Source: Caulobacter rhizosphaerae (GTDB lineage Bacteria > Pseudomonadota > Alphaproteobacteria > Caulobacterales > Caulobacteraceae). Taken from it: DNA of 64,000 nt. Positions 47,505 to 56,045 of the stretch are shown in pieces. The notes under the pieces are model-generated. The model saw only the letters and a program-made list of their open reading frames with translations. It was not told where the DNA came from and searched no databases. Within the stretch, counting starts at the first letter, position 1. The number at the start of each line of letters is the position of its first letter. The stretch is from the NCBI RefSeq assembly GCF_010977555.1, contig NZ_CP048815.1:4332501-4396500 (forward strand), read 5' to 3'. The position numbers were made by a program, and so were the translations under genes.

Positions 47505-47590
47505 CCTCGTCCTTCCACAAGCTCAGGATGAGGTTTTCTAGACGCTGGGCCTGTGAATGGTCCTCATCCTGAGCTTGTCGAAGGACGAGG
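47505..47590. repeat. Intergenic palindromic repeat, family A
   Basis: Arms 47505-47533 (CCTCGTCCTTCCACAAGC..., one mismatch) and 47562-47590 (...GCTTGTCGAAGGACGAGG) between the convergent CAP and GST genes. Confidence 0.8.
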
Positions 47591-47599
47591 ACCACGTCG

Positions 47600-48238
47600 C
47601 TACCCGTCGATCCAGTCGGTCAGCCCCTCGCGGGCGTGGACCTCGCGCAGCGACGGCATGGCGCGCATCCGGGCCAGGTAGCGGGCGATGTTGGGCCAGG
47701 CCGTGGCTTGCCGGGGCAGGTTGCGCGACCAGCGCATCAGCATGGTCGCCAGGAAGTCCACCGCTGACAGCCGCTCGCCCAGCATGAAGGGCCCCTTGGC
47801 CGCCAGTTGGGCGTCGACCCTGTCCCAGACCGCCTCGACCCGCGCCCGGGCCGCCGCCTGGGCGACCTCGGCATGGGCCTCGCCGGCCGGCTCGTGCGGA
47901 TAGTACCAGGCCCGGAAGCTGGGCATCAGGGCGTTGGCCAGATAGACCATCCACTGCAGATAGGCCGCGCGCTCCGGTTCCCCGGGCGCCGGCGCCAGGC
48001 CCTTGTCGAGGTGGCGCTCGGCCAGCAGCATCAGGATCGCCGTGCTCTCCAGCACCGGCGCGCCGTCGACGATCAGGGTGGGCACCACCCCGCCCGGATT
48101 GAGCTTCAGATAGTCGGGAGTCTTTTGGGCGCCCGCGTCGATATCGGTCAGGACCAGCTCGAAGGGCGCGCCGATCTCGATCAGCATCCAGTGCACCGCC
48201 AGGCTGGCCGTGCTGGGGCTGTAATAGAGCTGGTACAT
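47600..48238 (-). CDS. Glutathione S-transferase family protein
   Basis: A 212-residue protein with a thioredoxin-like N-terminal domain (MYQLYYSPSTASLAVHWMLIEIG, then VVPTLIVDGAPVLESTAIL with the cis-Pro and the ES glutathione-contact pair) and an alpha-helical C-terminal domain from about residue 85. The active residue near the N-terminus is likely Ser8. The substrate is unknown. Confidence 0.87.
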   Translation of the reverse strand: MYQLYYSPSTASLAVHWMLIEIGAPFELVLTDIDAGAQKTPDYLKLNPGGVVPTLIVDGAPVLESTAILMLLAERHLDKGLAPAPGEPERAAYLQWMVYLANALMPSFRAWYYPHEPAGEAHAEVAQAAARARVEAVWDRVDAQLAAKGPFMLGERLSAVDFLATMLMRWSRNLPRQATAWPNIARYLARMRAMPSLREVHAREGLTDWIDG

Positions 48239-48314
48239 GCGAAGGATCCCTCACCCGTTGGCGGGCGAGGGATCGGTCAGCACGGCGGAGCTGTCAATCG
48301 CGCCGCGATGGACA

Positions 48315-48551
48315 TCAGTGCTTTTCGCGCCAGCGCGCCTTGGCGTCGTCCTTGGTCAGGTTCAGGTGCACGCCGTCGTCGTCGACATGGTCGACCCAGG
48401 TGATCGGGATCAGGTGGTGCTTGAGGCCGCCGCCCAGGTCCAGCTTGGCCAGCTCGATCTCGCCGCCGACCACGTGGTCCACCCGGCCGACATGACCGCC
48501 GTCCGAGCCGACCACTTCCAGGTGTTCGCGGATTTGCGAAGCGTTGATCAT
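48315..48551 (-). CDS. DUF2171 (PRC-barrel-like) small protein
   Basis: A 78-residue protein of the DUF2171 group: INASQIREHLEVVGSDGGHVGRVDHVVGGEIELAK then HHLIPITWVDHVDDDGVHLNL. It has the PRC-barrel-like beta structure of proteins linked to stress responses, but no defined function. An AGGAGGA ribosome-binding site precedes the ATG. Confidence 0.85.
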   Translation of the reverse strand: MINASQIREHLEVVGSDGGHVGRVDHVVGGEIELAKLDLGGGLKHHLIPITWVDHVDDDGVHLNLTKDDAKARWREKH

Positions 48552-48722
48552 GACGTTCCTCCTGTTGATGGACGTTCGGCAGGGTAACGGGCCAGGACTC
48601 GGCGCAGTTTCCAGACGGCTTGCGGATAGCCGATGTTCGCTTTATGTTCTAGCCCAGGTTGCGACTTTGCGGATGTCGCGTTCCTGGCTATCACTCGACC
48701 GGCCGCCACAGGGGAAACACCG

Positions 48723-49736
48723 ATGATCCGATCGCTCGCCGCCCTGATCGCGCTGATGGGGCTCCTTGCCTCGGCGGGAACGGCCGGCGCGCAGGCGGAG
48801 ACCGCCCCCCCCGCGGCCGCCCAGCCCGCGACCGGAAGCTCTCCCGAGGCCGCGACGCCTGCCCCTTCGGAGCCCGCGCCAGTCTCCCCCCTGCCCCGGA
48901 TCGATGCGGTGTTCGCCACCGACGGCGTCACCCTCACCGACGGCGGCAAGAGCGTGCTGTTCTACCGCACCGCCCCGGCCGATCCGCACGAGGCGGGCCG
49001 GCTGAACTACGTCCACCCGATCTGGGCGCCCGACGGCGCGGTGCTGACCGAGGACCGTCCTGCCGACCACCTGCACCAGCGCGGCGCGTTCTGGAGCTGG
49101 CACCAGGTGCTGGTCGACGGGAAGGCGGTCGCCGACGGCTGGTTCATGAAGGGCCTGACCTTCCATGTCCGGGAGAAGCGCTTCAAGGGCGACAGCGCCG
49201 GCGGCGGGACCCTGGTGGTCAACGCCGACTGGATCGTCAATTCGGCGCCCGAGGTGGCCTATGTGGCGCGCGAGACCACCAAGGTGCGGGTCTATCCGCT
49301 GAAGGCCGGCGCGCGGCGCATCGACTTCGACACGGTGATCACCGCGCGGTCCGACACCCTGGCCCTGGGCGGCAGCGACGACGAGAAGGGCTATGGCGGC
49401 TTTTCGGTGCGGCTGATCAAGCCGGACCGCCTGAATTTCGGCTCCGGCGGCAAGACCGTGACCCCGGCCGTCGGGCCGGTCGAGGCCGGCAAGGCCATGG
49501 GCTTCGCCTGGACGCCCGGCGGCGGCGCGCCGGCCTGGACCGTCGGCCTGGCCTGCAAGGCCAACGGCGCGCCGATCACCCGCTGGATCCTGCGCAGGGA
49601 ACTGTCGATGCAGAACTGCGTCTTTCCCGGGCGGGCGCCGTTCGTGCTGAAGAAGGGCCAGACCCTGCGCCTGCAATCGACGCTGATCCTGCGGCCGGCG
49701 ACGCCCGCCCCCGCTGGATCGAAAAAGAAGAGCTAG
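48723..49736 (+). CDS. Secreted DUF6807 (PmoA-like) protein
   Basis: A 337-residue exported protein. The signal peptide MIRSLAALIALMGLLASAGTAGA fixes the start at 48723, with a Pro/Ala-rich linker after it. The main domain has YVHPIWAPDGAVLTEDRPADHLHQRGAFWSWHQV, typical of the family once named methane oxygenase PmoA, which has no link to methane monooxygenase. Later motifs are DWIVNSAPEVAYVARETTKV and GFSVRLIKPD. It is coupled to the following DUF4169 gene by only three intervening bases. Confidence 0.8.
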   Translation: MIRSLAALIALMGLLASAGTAGAQAETAPPAAAQPATGSSPEAATPAPSEPAPVSPLPRIDAVFATDGVTLTDGGKSVLFYRTAPADPHEAGRLNYVHPIWAPDGAVLTEDRPADHLHQRGAFWSWHQVLVDGKAVADGWFMKGLTFHVREKRFKGDSAGGGTLVVNADWIVNSAPEVAYVARETTKVRVYPLKAGARRIDFDTVITARSDTLALGGSDDEKGYGGFSVRLIKPDRLNFGSGGKTVTPAVGPVEAGKAMGFAWTPGGGAPAWTVGLACKANGAPITRWILRRELSMQNCVFPGRAPFVLKKGQTLRLQSTLILRPATPAPAGSKKKS

Positions 49737-49739
49737 GCG

Positions 49740-49916
49740 ATGGCCGAGATCCTCAACCTGAACCAGGCCCGCAAGGCCAGGGCCAAGACCGACGCCAAGG
49801 TCAAGGCGGCAGAGAACCGCGCCCGGTTCGGCCGCACCAAGGCCGACAAGACCCTCGACGCGGCGCGGGCCGACAAGCTGCAGCGCGACCTGGACGGCGC
49901 CAAGCGCGAGGACTGA
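49740..49916 (+). CDS. DUF4169 small protein
   Basis: A 58-residue, highly charged protein (AEILNLNQARKARAKTDAKV, AENRARFGRTKADK), matching the DUF4169 pattern found in many alphaproteobacteria. It follows the DUF6807 gene almost directly. The function is unknown. Confidence 0.8.
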   Translation: MAEILNLNQARKARAKTDAKVKAAENRARFGRTKADKTLDAARADKLQRDLDGAKRED

Positions 49917-50136
49917 GACGGCCGGCCAGGTCGGAGCGATCCCGACACCTCCGCTCCCGGCCAGTTCGCTCATCCACGGGCCGCTTCTGATCAAAGGCGC
50001 GCTTGGGCCAGGGGAACGCCCTCCGAAGGGGCGAGCATCAAGGCCTGCTCAACCTGCGCTGATCCGCCACACACGGCGTTAGCCTTTTCGCCGCGTCACC
50101 CCCCTAAAGTCGGGAAAACGACGGACGAGGAGAGAC

Positions 50137-53100
50137 ATGGGCGATCGCGAGACGCTCAGGCTGAACGCCTTGCGGTCCTTCGGCGTCCTGGACACCCAGG
50201 CCGACCCTGCGATCGACCGGTTGGCCGGCCTGGCCGCGAACCTGTTCGACACCCCGATCGCCGTGGTCTCCCTCGTCGACGAACAACGCCTGTGGTTCAA
50301 GGCCAGGGTCGGCGTCGACGCCACCGAAACGCCGCGCGACAACGCCTTTTGCGGTTACGCCATAGAGCTGGGGCCCGAGGCCGTCATGGTGGTCGAGGAC
50401 GCCTCGACCGACCCGCGCTTCATTAACAATCCCCTGGTCACGGGCCCGCCCGACCTGCGTTTCTACGCCGGCGCCGCCCTGACCACCAAGGACGGCCATA
50501 ACCTGGGAACGCTGTGCGTCCTCGACCACAGGCCACGTTCCCGGCCCGACGACGCGGCGCTGGAGCGGCTGAGGCTGCTGGCGCGGATCGTGGTTGACGA
50601 ATTCGAGCTGGCCAAGGCCCACCGGGAGACCCGCGAAAAGCAGCGCCTGCTCGAGATGGCCGAGACCATGGCCGGCGTTGGCCATTGGCGTCTGGACCTG
50701 TCCACCGGCGCCGTCGCCTGGTCGGACGCGGTGTACGCCATCTACGGCGTCGATCGGGAGACCTTCGATCCCAATATCGACGACACGGTCGCCTTCTACC
50801 ATCCGGAGGATCGCGAACTGGTCCGGCGTCACGTGCTCTCGACCATCGAGACGCGGACAGGATTCGACTTCCAGGTTCGCCTCATTCGCGCGGACGGCGC
50901 CTTGCGGCATGTGGTCAGCCGCGGCGTCTGCGAACAGGACGACCAGGGGCGGCCGACAGCGGTTTTCGGGCTCTTCCAGGATGTCACCGATGCGGTCGGG
51001 ACGATCGACACCCTCCGCCGCAGCGAGCAGCGCTACCGCCTCGTCACGGAACGGGCGGGCGACGTCATCACCTGCTACGACTTTTCGGGACGCGGCAAGT
51101 TCATCTCGCCGGCCATCCAGCGCCTGCTTGGCTACACCGTGGCCGAGACCGCAGGACTGACCGTCCCCAGCGTCCTGCATCCAGACGACCGGGACGCGGT
51201 CATGACGGTGTTCGGCGAGATGTCGCGGGGCCTGGACCACAAGACGATCCAGCACCGGTCGCGGCACAGGCTGGGCCACTATGTCTGGGTCGAATCCAAC
51301 CTGCAGCTGGTGCGGGACGGAACCGGCGCGCCCGAGGAGATCGTCAGCGTTTCCCGCGACATCTCCGACCGCAAGGCCCTGGAGCTGGACCTGATCGCGG
51401 CGCGTGACGACGCCCGCGAACAGGCCCAGCGCGCGCTGCTCGCCGAAGACATCGGCGGCCTAGGTTATTGGCGATACGACCTGCGCACGCGCCATCTCGA
51501 CGTCTCGCGCAAGATGTTCGAGATCTATGGCCTGGACTATGTCGAGCAGCCTGAAATCGACCTCTTCAACGACCGGCTCCATCCCGGCGACCGGGCCTGG
51601 ACGCTGGCGCGGATCGCCGAACGCCTGCGCACCGGCGAGGACGACCATAACGTGCCCACCCGCATCATCCGCCCCGACGGAGAGGAGCGCTGCGTCTCGG
51701 GCAGCTCGATCACCGTCAAGGCCGCCGACGGCCTGCCCGCGTTCATGATGGGCACGGTTCGCGACATCACCGAAGACCGCAAGGCCCAAGCCGCCCTCGC
51801 CGAGAACGAGGCGCGCTATCGCCTGCTGGCCGACAACGCCAGCGACATGATCGCCACCTTCAATCCCGACGGGAGATCTGCTTCATCTCGCCGGCCTGTC
51901 GCACCATGCTGGGCCGCGAGCCGGAGGAGCTGATCGGCCGGCGCGCCGTCGACCTGACCCATCCCGACGACCGGGATCACATGATCAACTACTATGCGGC
52001 CCTGATCGGTCGCGGTCCTTCCGCGATCTCGGAGCCCTACGAGTTCAGGGCGCAACACAAGGACGGTCGGTGGATCTGGCTGGAAGGCCAGCCGAAGCTG
52101 TCCTTCGACGAAGCCGGCGTGCTGGTCGCCATCCAGGACGTCGCCCGCGAGATCACCGCGCGCAAGGCGATGGAGGCGGCGCTGATGGAGGCCCGCGCCG
52201 AAGCCGAGGCCGCCGCCGCGGTCAAGTCCGAGTTCCTGTCGAACATGAGCCATGAACTGCGCACGCCGCTGACCGCCGTGCTCGGCTTCTCGCGCCTGAT
52301 CGAGGGCCAGCCCGAGCTGTCACCCACCACCCGGCGGTTCGTCGACCGGGTCGCCAACGCCGGCCAGGCCCTGATGTCGACCGTCAACGACATCCTCGAC
52401 TTCTCCAAGCTGGAAGCCGGCCAGGTCGAGATTCGAAGCGCCGTCTGCGACCCCCGCCGCCTGGTCGAGGACGCGCTGGACCTCTTCGCCTGCCAGGCCC
52501 AGGAAAAGGGGATCGTGCTCGACATCGTCGGCGCAGAGACCCTGCCCTCCGCCCTGTTCATCGCGCCCGATCGGGTGCGCCAGGTGTTGCTCAACCTGAT
52601 CGGCAACGCCGTCAAGTTCACCGACCGCGGCGGGGTCACGGTCGAGGTCGCGTGGCGCCGAGGCCCGAAGAGCCTGCTGATCTCGGTCCGCGACACCGGC
52701 GGCGGCGTTCCGGCCGATCGGCTGGACCAGCTCTTCAGGCGCTTCTCGCAGATCGACGGCTCCTCCACGCGCCGACATGGCGGCACGGGCCTGGGCCTGG
52801 CCATCTGCAAGGGGCTGGTCGAGGCCATGGGCGGCCAGATCGGCGCCGAGAGCGCCCTTGGCCGGGGCAGCCGCTTCTGGTTCGAACTGCCCGCCGGCGA
52901 GGTCGAGCCTGCGGCCCTGGCCAGCGCCTCGAACCAGGCGGCCGCCCTTCCCGTCGCTTGCCGCGTGCTGGTGGTCGACGACAATCCCGTCAACCGCGAC
53001 CTGGTCCGCACCGTGCTGGACGCCCTCGGCGCCGAAACCAGCGAAGCCGTCGACGGCGAAGCGGCGGTGGCCCGGGCGGAGGCCGAGCCGTTCGACGTCA

Positions 53101-53327
53101 TCCTGATGGACCTGCGGATGCCGGGCATGGGCGGGGTGGCCGCGGCGCGGGCCATTCGTCGCGGCCGCCTCAACGACAATGTTCCGATCATCGCCTTCTC
53201 CGCCGACGCGACGGAGGCGCCCCCCGGCGTGTTCGACGGCGTCGTCGCCAAGCCGCTCGAAACCCGCGCCCTGATCGACGAGATCAACCGCGCGCTGCAG
53301 TTCGAAACGGTCGACCATGCAGCCTGA
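50137..53327 (+). pseudogene. Hybrid sensor histidine kinase split by an apparent one-base deletion
   Basis: Two reading frames together encode one multi-domain kinase. The first (50137-51933) gives a GAF domain (residues 20-160), then three PAS domains and the beginning of a fourth. That PAS breaks at FNPDG (codon at 51871). The continuation ICFISPACRTMLGREPEELIG is in the next frame, which carries the rest of the PAS, HisKA (EFLSNMSHELRTPLTAVLGF), HATPase_c (NLIGNAVKFT, DTGGG, GTGLGL) and a receiver domain (VVDDNPVNRD, ILMDLRMPGMGG). One extra G in the GGG at 51871-51873 would restore one protein of about 1060 residues. It ends inside the next response-regulator gene. The shift may be real or a sequencing error. 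Confidence 0.8.
51906..53327 (+). CDS. Downstream fragment of the hybrid kinase: partial PAS, HisKA, HATPase, receiver
   Basis: If the frameshift is real, this intact 473-codon frame could still be translated from the ATG at 51906, giving a soluble hybrid kinase that lacks the GAF and three PAS sensing domains. No good ribosome-binding site precedes the ATG, so efficient expression is doubtful. Confidence 0.4.
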   Translation: MLGREPEELIGRRAVDLTHPDDRDHMINYYAALIGRGPSAISEPYEFRAQHKDGRWIWLEGQPKLSFDEAGVLVAIQDVAREITARKAMEAALMEARAEAEAAAAVKSEFLSNMSHELRTPLTAVLGFSRLIEGQPELSPTTRRFVDRVANAGQALMSTVNDILDFSKLEAGQVEIRSAVCDPRRLVEDALDLFACQAQEKGIVLDIVGAETLPSALFIAPDRVRQVLLNLIGNAVKFTDRGGVTVEVAWRRGPKSLLISVRDTGGGVPADRLDQLFRRFSQIDGSSTRRHGGTGLGLAICKGLVEAMGGQIGAESALGRGSRFWFELPAGEVEPAALASASNQAAALPVACRVLVVDDNPVNRDLVRTVLDALGAETSEAVDGEAAVARAEAEPFDVILMDLRMPGMGGVAAARAIRRGRLNDNVPIIAFSADATEAPPGVFDGVVAKPLETRALIDEINRALQFETVDHAA

Positions 53328-53739
53328 AGCCCGACCCAGACGAATCTTCATCGCCGAGGATGACCGCAGCGTCCTGGAACTGCTGACCACAAGGTTGGGT
53401 CTGGCCGGCTACGACACCGTCTTCGGCCGCGACGGCTGGGAGGCGCTCGACGGCATCCACAGCACGCAACCTGCGGCCATCATTCTGGACGTCAACATGC
53501 CGCGCCTCGACGGTTTCGGCGTCCTTCGCCACCTGAGGAAAAGTCCGCGCGTGGCGCACATCCCCGTCATGATGCTGACAGCCCGCAACGCGCCGGGCGA
53601 CATCAAGGAAGCGCTGACCCTGGGCGCCCGCGACTATCTGGCCAAGCCCTTCACCGACGCCCAGCTTCTCGCCCGCGTGACGCGGCTGCTGAGGCCAAGA
53701 CCTGTTTCGACGCCGGCGAACGAGAGCATCCTGCTCTGA
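53317..53739 (+). CDS. Single-domain response regulator
   Basis: A 140-residue receiver domain with the acidic pair in IFIAEDDRS, phospho-acceptor Asp in AAIILDVNMPRLDGF, Thr in MMLTARN and Lys in YLAKPFTD. No output domain, so it probably acts by protein contact, or as a phospho-relay intermediate with the hybrid kinase. Its ATG overlaps the end of the kinase gene by eleven bases, which marks them as a coupled pair. Confidence 0.9.
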   Translation: MQPEARPRRIFIAEDDRSVLELLTTRLGLAGYDTVFGRDGWEALDGIHSTQPAAIILDVNMPRLDGFGVLRHLRKSPRVAHIPVMMLTARNAPGDIKEALTLGARDYLAKPFTDAQLLARVTRLLRPRPVSTPANESILL

Positions 53740-53797
53740 GGCGGGATCGGATTGGCGAGGACCTGCGCCTCGAGCGTTTCGCGTCCACTTTGCTGCT

Positions 53798-53971
53798 CTA
53801 GCGTGGCGCGAGATGGCGCCGGGGCTTGGCCTGGGCCTCCCGCACCGCCTGGGCCGCCTGCTCGCTGGCGAGACGAGCCAGCCGGGCCCTGCGCGCGGCG
53901 ATCCACTCCTGGACCAGCAGCACCCACCCGAACGTGGTTTCCTTATGGGTCTTGATCGCTTCGTCCATCAT
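53798..53971 (-). CDS. Small Ala/Arg-rich protein, unknown
   Basis: A 57-residue protein (MMDEAIKTHKETTFGWVLLV, then a basic amphipathic helix rich in Ala and Arg). It starts at the ATG at 53971, divergent from the LysR gene with a 92-base gap, so the regulator may control it. I recognise no family; the helix and the conserved-looking gene layout are its only support. Confidence 0.5.
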   Translation of the reverse strand: MMDEAIKTHKETTFGWVLLVQEWIAARRARLARLASEQAAQAVREAQAKPRRHLAPR

Positions 53972-54063
53972 GATCACCCTTCCTGGCGTTCCATGAGTGG
54001 AAAATCGGCTTTCACGTCCGGGATGACAAACGCGGCTTCCTTGCGTAAGCATAAGCCGTACTT

Positions 54064-55125
54064 ATGCCTGACATCCTCGCCAGCCTGCCGCTCAGCGCCA
54101 TCCGCATCTTCGAGGCCGCCGCGCGCCTGAAGAGTTTCACCCGCGCCGCCGACGAACTGGGCGTCAGCCAGGCCGCGGTCAGCTGGCAGGTGAAGGCGCT
54201 GGAGCAGCGCCTGGACCAGCCGCTGTTCACGCGACTGCCCCGCGAGGTGACCCTGACCCCGGCGGGCGAGCGCCTGTCGCGGGCGGCGACCGAGGCGATG
54301 AGCGTCCTGCGCACGGCGGTGTCCGACCTGGTCGACACCGAGGAGGGCGTGCTGTCGATCACCACGGTGCAGAGCATCGGCGGCCACTGGCTGGCGCCGC
54401 GCCTGGGCGGCTTCCAGATCGCCCACCCCCGCATCGCCGTGCGGCTCGACGCCTCCAGCCGGGTGGTCGACCTGCAGCGCGAGCCCTTCGACCTGGCCCT
54501 GCGGGCCGGGGGCGGCGTCTGGCCGGGGATGGAGGCGCATCTGCTGGTCCCCTCCGTCCAGACCGTGCTGTGCACGCCCACCGTCCTGGCGCGCTCCGGC
54601 GGCCTGACGAATCCGGCCGACCTTTTGCGGGCCCCGCGGATCGGGTCTCCTGACTTCTGGGTGCGTTGGTTCGAAGCGGCCGGCGTCGACGCCAGCGACG
54701 ATCGCGCCCCGCCGCGCCTGTCGGCCGACGCCCAGGCGCTGGAGGTGGCTACCGCCCTGGCCGACCAGGGCTTCGCGCTGGGCTCGCCGATCTTCTTCGC
54801 CCAGGAGATTGCCCAGGGCCGGCTGGTCGCGCCGTTCGACATTACCGCCAACTACGGCGGCGGCTACTGGCTGGCCTATCCGGCCGAACGCCGCCGCGTG
54901 CGCAAGATCGCCGTCTTTCGCGACTGGATCCTGGACCAGGCCGCGGCCGATCCGCTGATTGCGCGCTATAGCCGACGCAAGAGCGTGGCAGGCGAAGCGG
55001 CTTCGCCGACCAATCCGCTCTATGACGCCCCAGGTCCTGTGGGCCGTTGGGCGTTCGGCGTAGAGGCGCCGCCCTCGTCCTTCGACAAGCTCAGGATGAG
55101 GGCGACTGGCAAGGCGGTTGAGTAG
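54064..55125 (+). CDS. LysR family regulator (GcvA-like) with a repeat-encoded tail
   Basis: The protein is 353 residues. An N-terminal LysR helix-turn-helix (FEAAARLKSFTRAADELGVSQAAVSWQVKALEQRL) is followed by a substrate-binding domain with GcvA-like features (PRLGGFQIAHPRIAVRLDASSRVVDL, FDLALRAGGG). The expected end of the domain is about residue 305. The last stretch (about residues 337-353, SSFDKLRMRATGKAVE) is encoded within the left arm and loop of a family A palindromic repeat, which also supplies the TAG stop. It lies divergent from the 57-residue gene, its likely target. Confidence 0.88.
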   Translation: MPDILASLPLSAIRIFEAAARLKSFTRAADELGVSQAAVSWQVKALEQRLDQPLFTRLPREVTLTPAGERLSRAATEAMSVLRTAVSDLVDTEEGVLSITTVQSIGGHWLAPRLGGFQIAHPRIAVRLDASSRVVDLQREPFDLALRAGGGVWPGMEAHLLVPSVQTVLCTPTVLARSGGLTNPADLLRAPRIGSPDFWVRWFEAAGVDASDDRAPPRLSADAQALEVATALADQGFALGSPIFFAQEIAQGRLVAPFDITANYGGGYWLAYPAERRRVRKIAVFRDWILDQAAADPLIARYSRRKSVAGEAASPTNPLYDAPGPVGRWAFGVEAPPSSFDKLRMRATGKAVE

Positions 55126-55158
55126 AATTCCTCATCCTGAGCTTGTCGAAGGACGAGG
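55073..55158. repeat. Palindromic repeat, family A, inside a larger composite element
   Basis: Arms 55073-55101 and 55130-55158 are near-perfect inverted copies around a loop ending GAGTAGAATTC. The sequences flanking both arms are also shared with the copy at 57164-57297. The left arm lies within the 3' end of the LysR gene. Confidence 0.85.
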
Positions 55159-55192
55159 AATTCGGCCCAAGGCCGTCAACTGCCCACAGACC

Positions 55193-55954
55193 CTAGCGCA
55201 CCTCGTACCCGTAGCGCCTGATGATGGCGATCGCGGCCGGGGACTTCAGGAAGGTCAGGAACGCCCGGGCCGCGGGGTTCTTCTCGCCTGTCCGCAGCAG
55301 CACGGCCTGCTGCTGGATCGGGGCGTGGTCAGCGGCCGGGACCAGCCAGCGTGATCCGCCCGGCTGGTCGATCACCTGCGACAGGGCGACGAAGCCCAGC
55401 TCGGCGTTGCCGGTGGCCACATACTGGTAGGCCTGGGTGATCGAGGCGCCCCGGACGATCTTCGGCGCCAGGGCGTCGTAGACCTTGAGCTTGCGCATCG
55501 TCTCCACCGCGGCCTCGCCATAGGGCGCGGCCGCGGGATCGGCGATGGCCAGCTTGGCGAACCGGTCCGACGCCAGCACCGCGCCCTTGCCGTCGACCAG
55601 GCCTGGCGTCCGGGAATACAGCACCAGCCGACCGACGGCGTAGGTGAACCGCGCGCCGGGGACGGCCAGCCCCTCCTGCTCGGCCTTCAGGGGTCGTTCC
55701 GCATCGGCCGACAGGAACACCTCGTACGGCGCTCCGTGCGCCATCTGGGTGTAGAACTGGCCCGAAGAGCCGAAGCTCAGCGTGGCGGTGTGGCCGGTCT
55801 TGGCCTTGAAGGCGGCGGCGATCGCCTTGGCCGGCTCGGTGAAGTTGGCGGCGACCGCCACCTTGGTGTCGGCGGCCAGGACGGGCGTCGCGGCCAGGGC
55901 GAAAGCGACCCCGAACAGGGCCAGGCCGACCAGCTTGAAGCGGCGGGTGATCAT
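55193..55954 (-). CDS. modA: Molybdate ABC transporter substrate-binding protein
   Basis: A 253-residue periplasmic protein with signal peptide (MITRRFKLVGLALFGVAFALAATPVLA). Family features: VAVAANFTEPAKAIAAAFKAKTGHTATLSFGSSGQFYTQMAHGAPYEVFLSAD, AYGRLVLYS-like (AVGRLVLYS) and NAELGFVALSQV, with oxyanion contacts near Ser in SFGSSGQ. It binds molybdate or tungstate for ModBC. No modB or modC gene is next to it here. A palindrome lies 30 bases before its start. Confidence 0.92.
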   Translation of the reverse strand: MITRRFKLVGLALFGVAFALAATPVLAADTKVAVAANFTEPAKAIAAAFKAKTGHTATLSFGSSGQFYTQMAHGAPYEVFLSADAERPLKAEQEGLAVPGARFTYAVGRLVLYSRTPGLVDGKGAVLASDRFAKLAIADPAAAPYGEAAVETMRKLKVYDALAPKIVRGASITQAYQYVATGNAELGFVALSQVIDQPGGSRWLVPAADHAPIQQQAVLLRTGEKNPAARAFLTFLKSPAAIAIIRRYGYEVR

Positions 55955-55983
55955 GCGAACTCTCGAAAAACGGACGCCTGGTG

Positions 55984-56008
55984 CGTTATGTAGTTCAACT
56001 ACCGAACG
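55984..56008. promoter_or_regulatory. Palindrome upstream of modA, operator candidate
   Basis: CGTTATGTAGT-TCA-ACTACCGAACG: two 11-base arms that match at nine positions around a three-base centre. The CGTTAT half resembles the start of a ModE half-site, but the spacing differs from the E. coli consensus. Its place just before modA suggests molybdate-responsive or other repression. Confidence 0.45.
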
Positions 56009-56045
56009 CTGGGAACGGTCAAGCCTTGGCGCCTTTCATGTGTGG

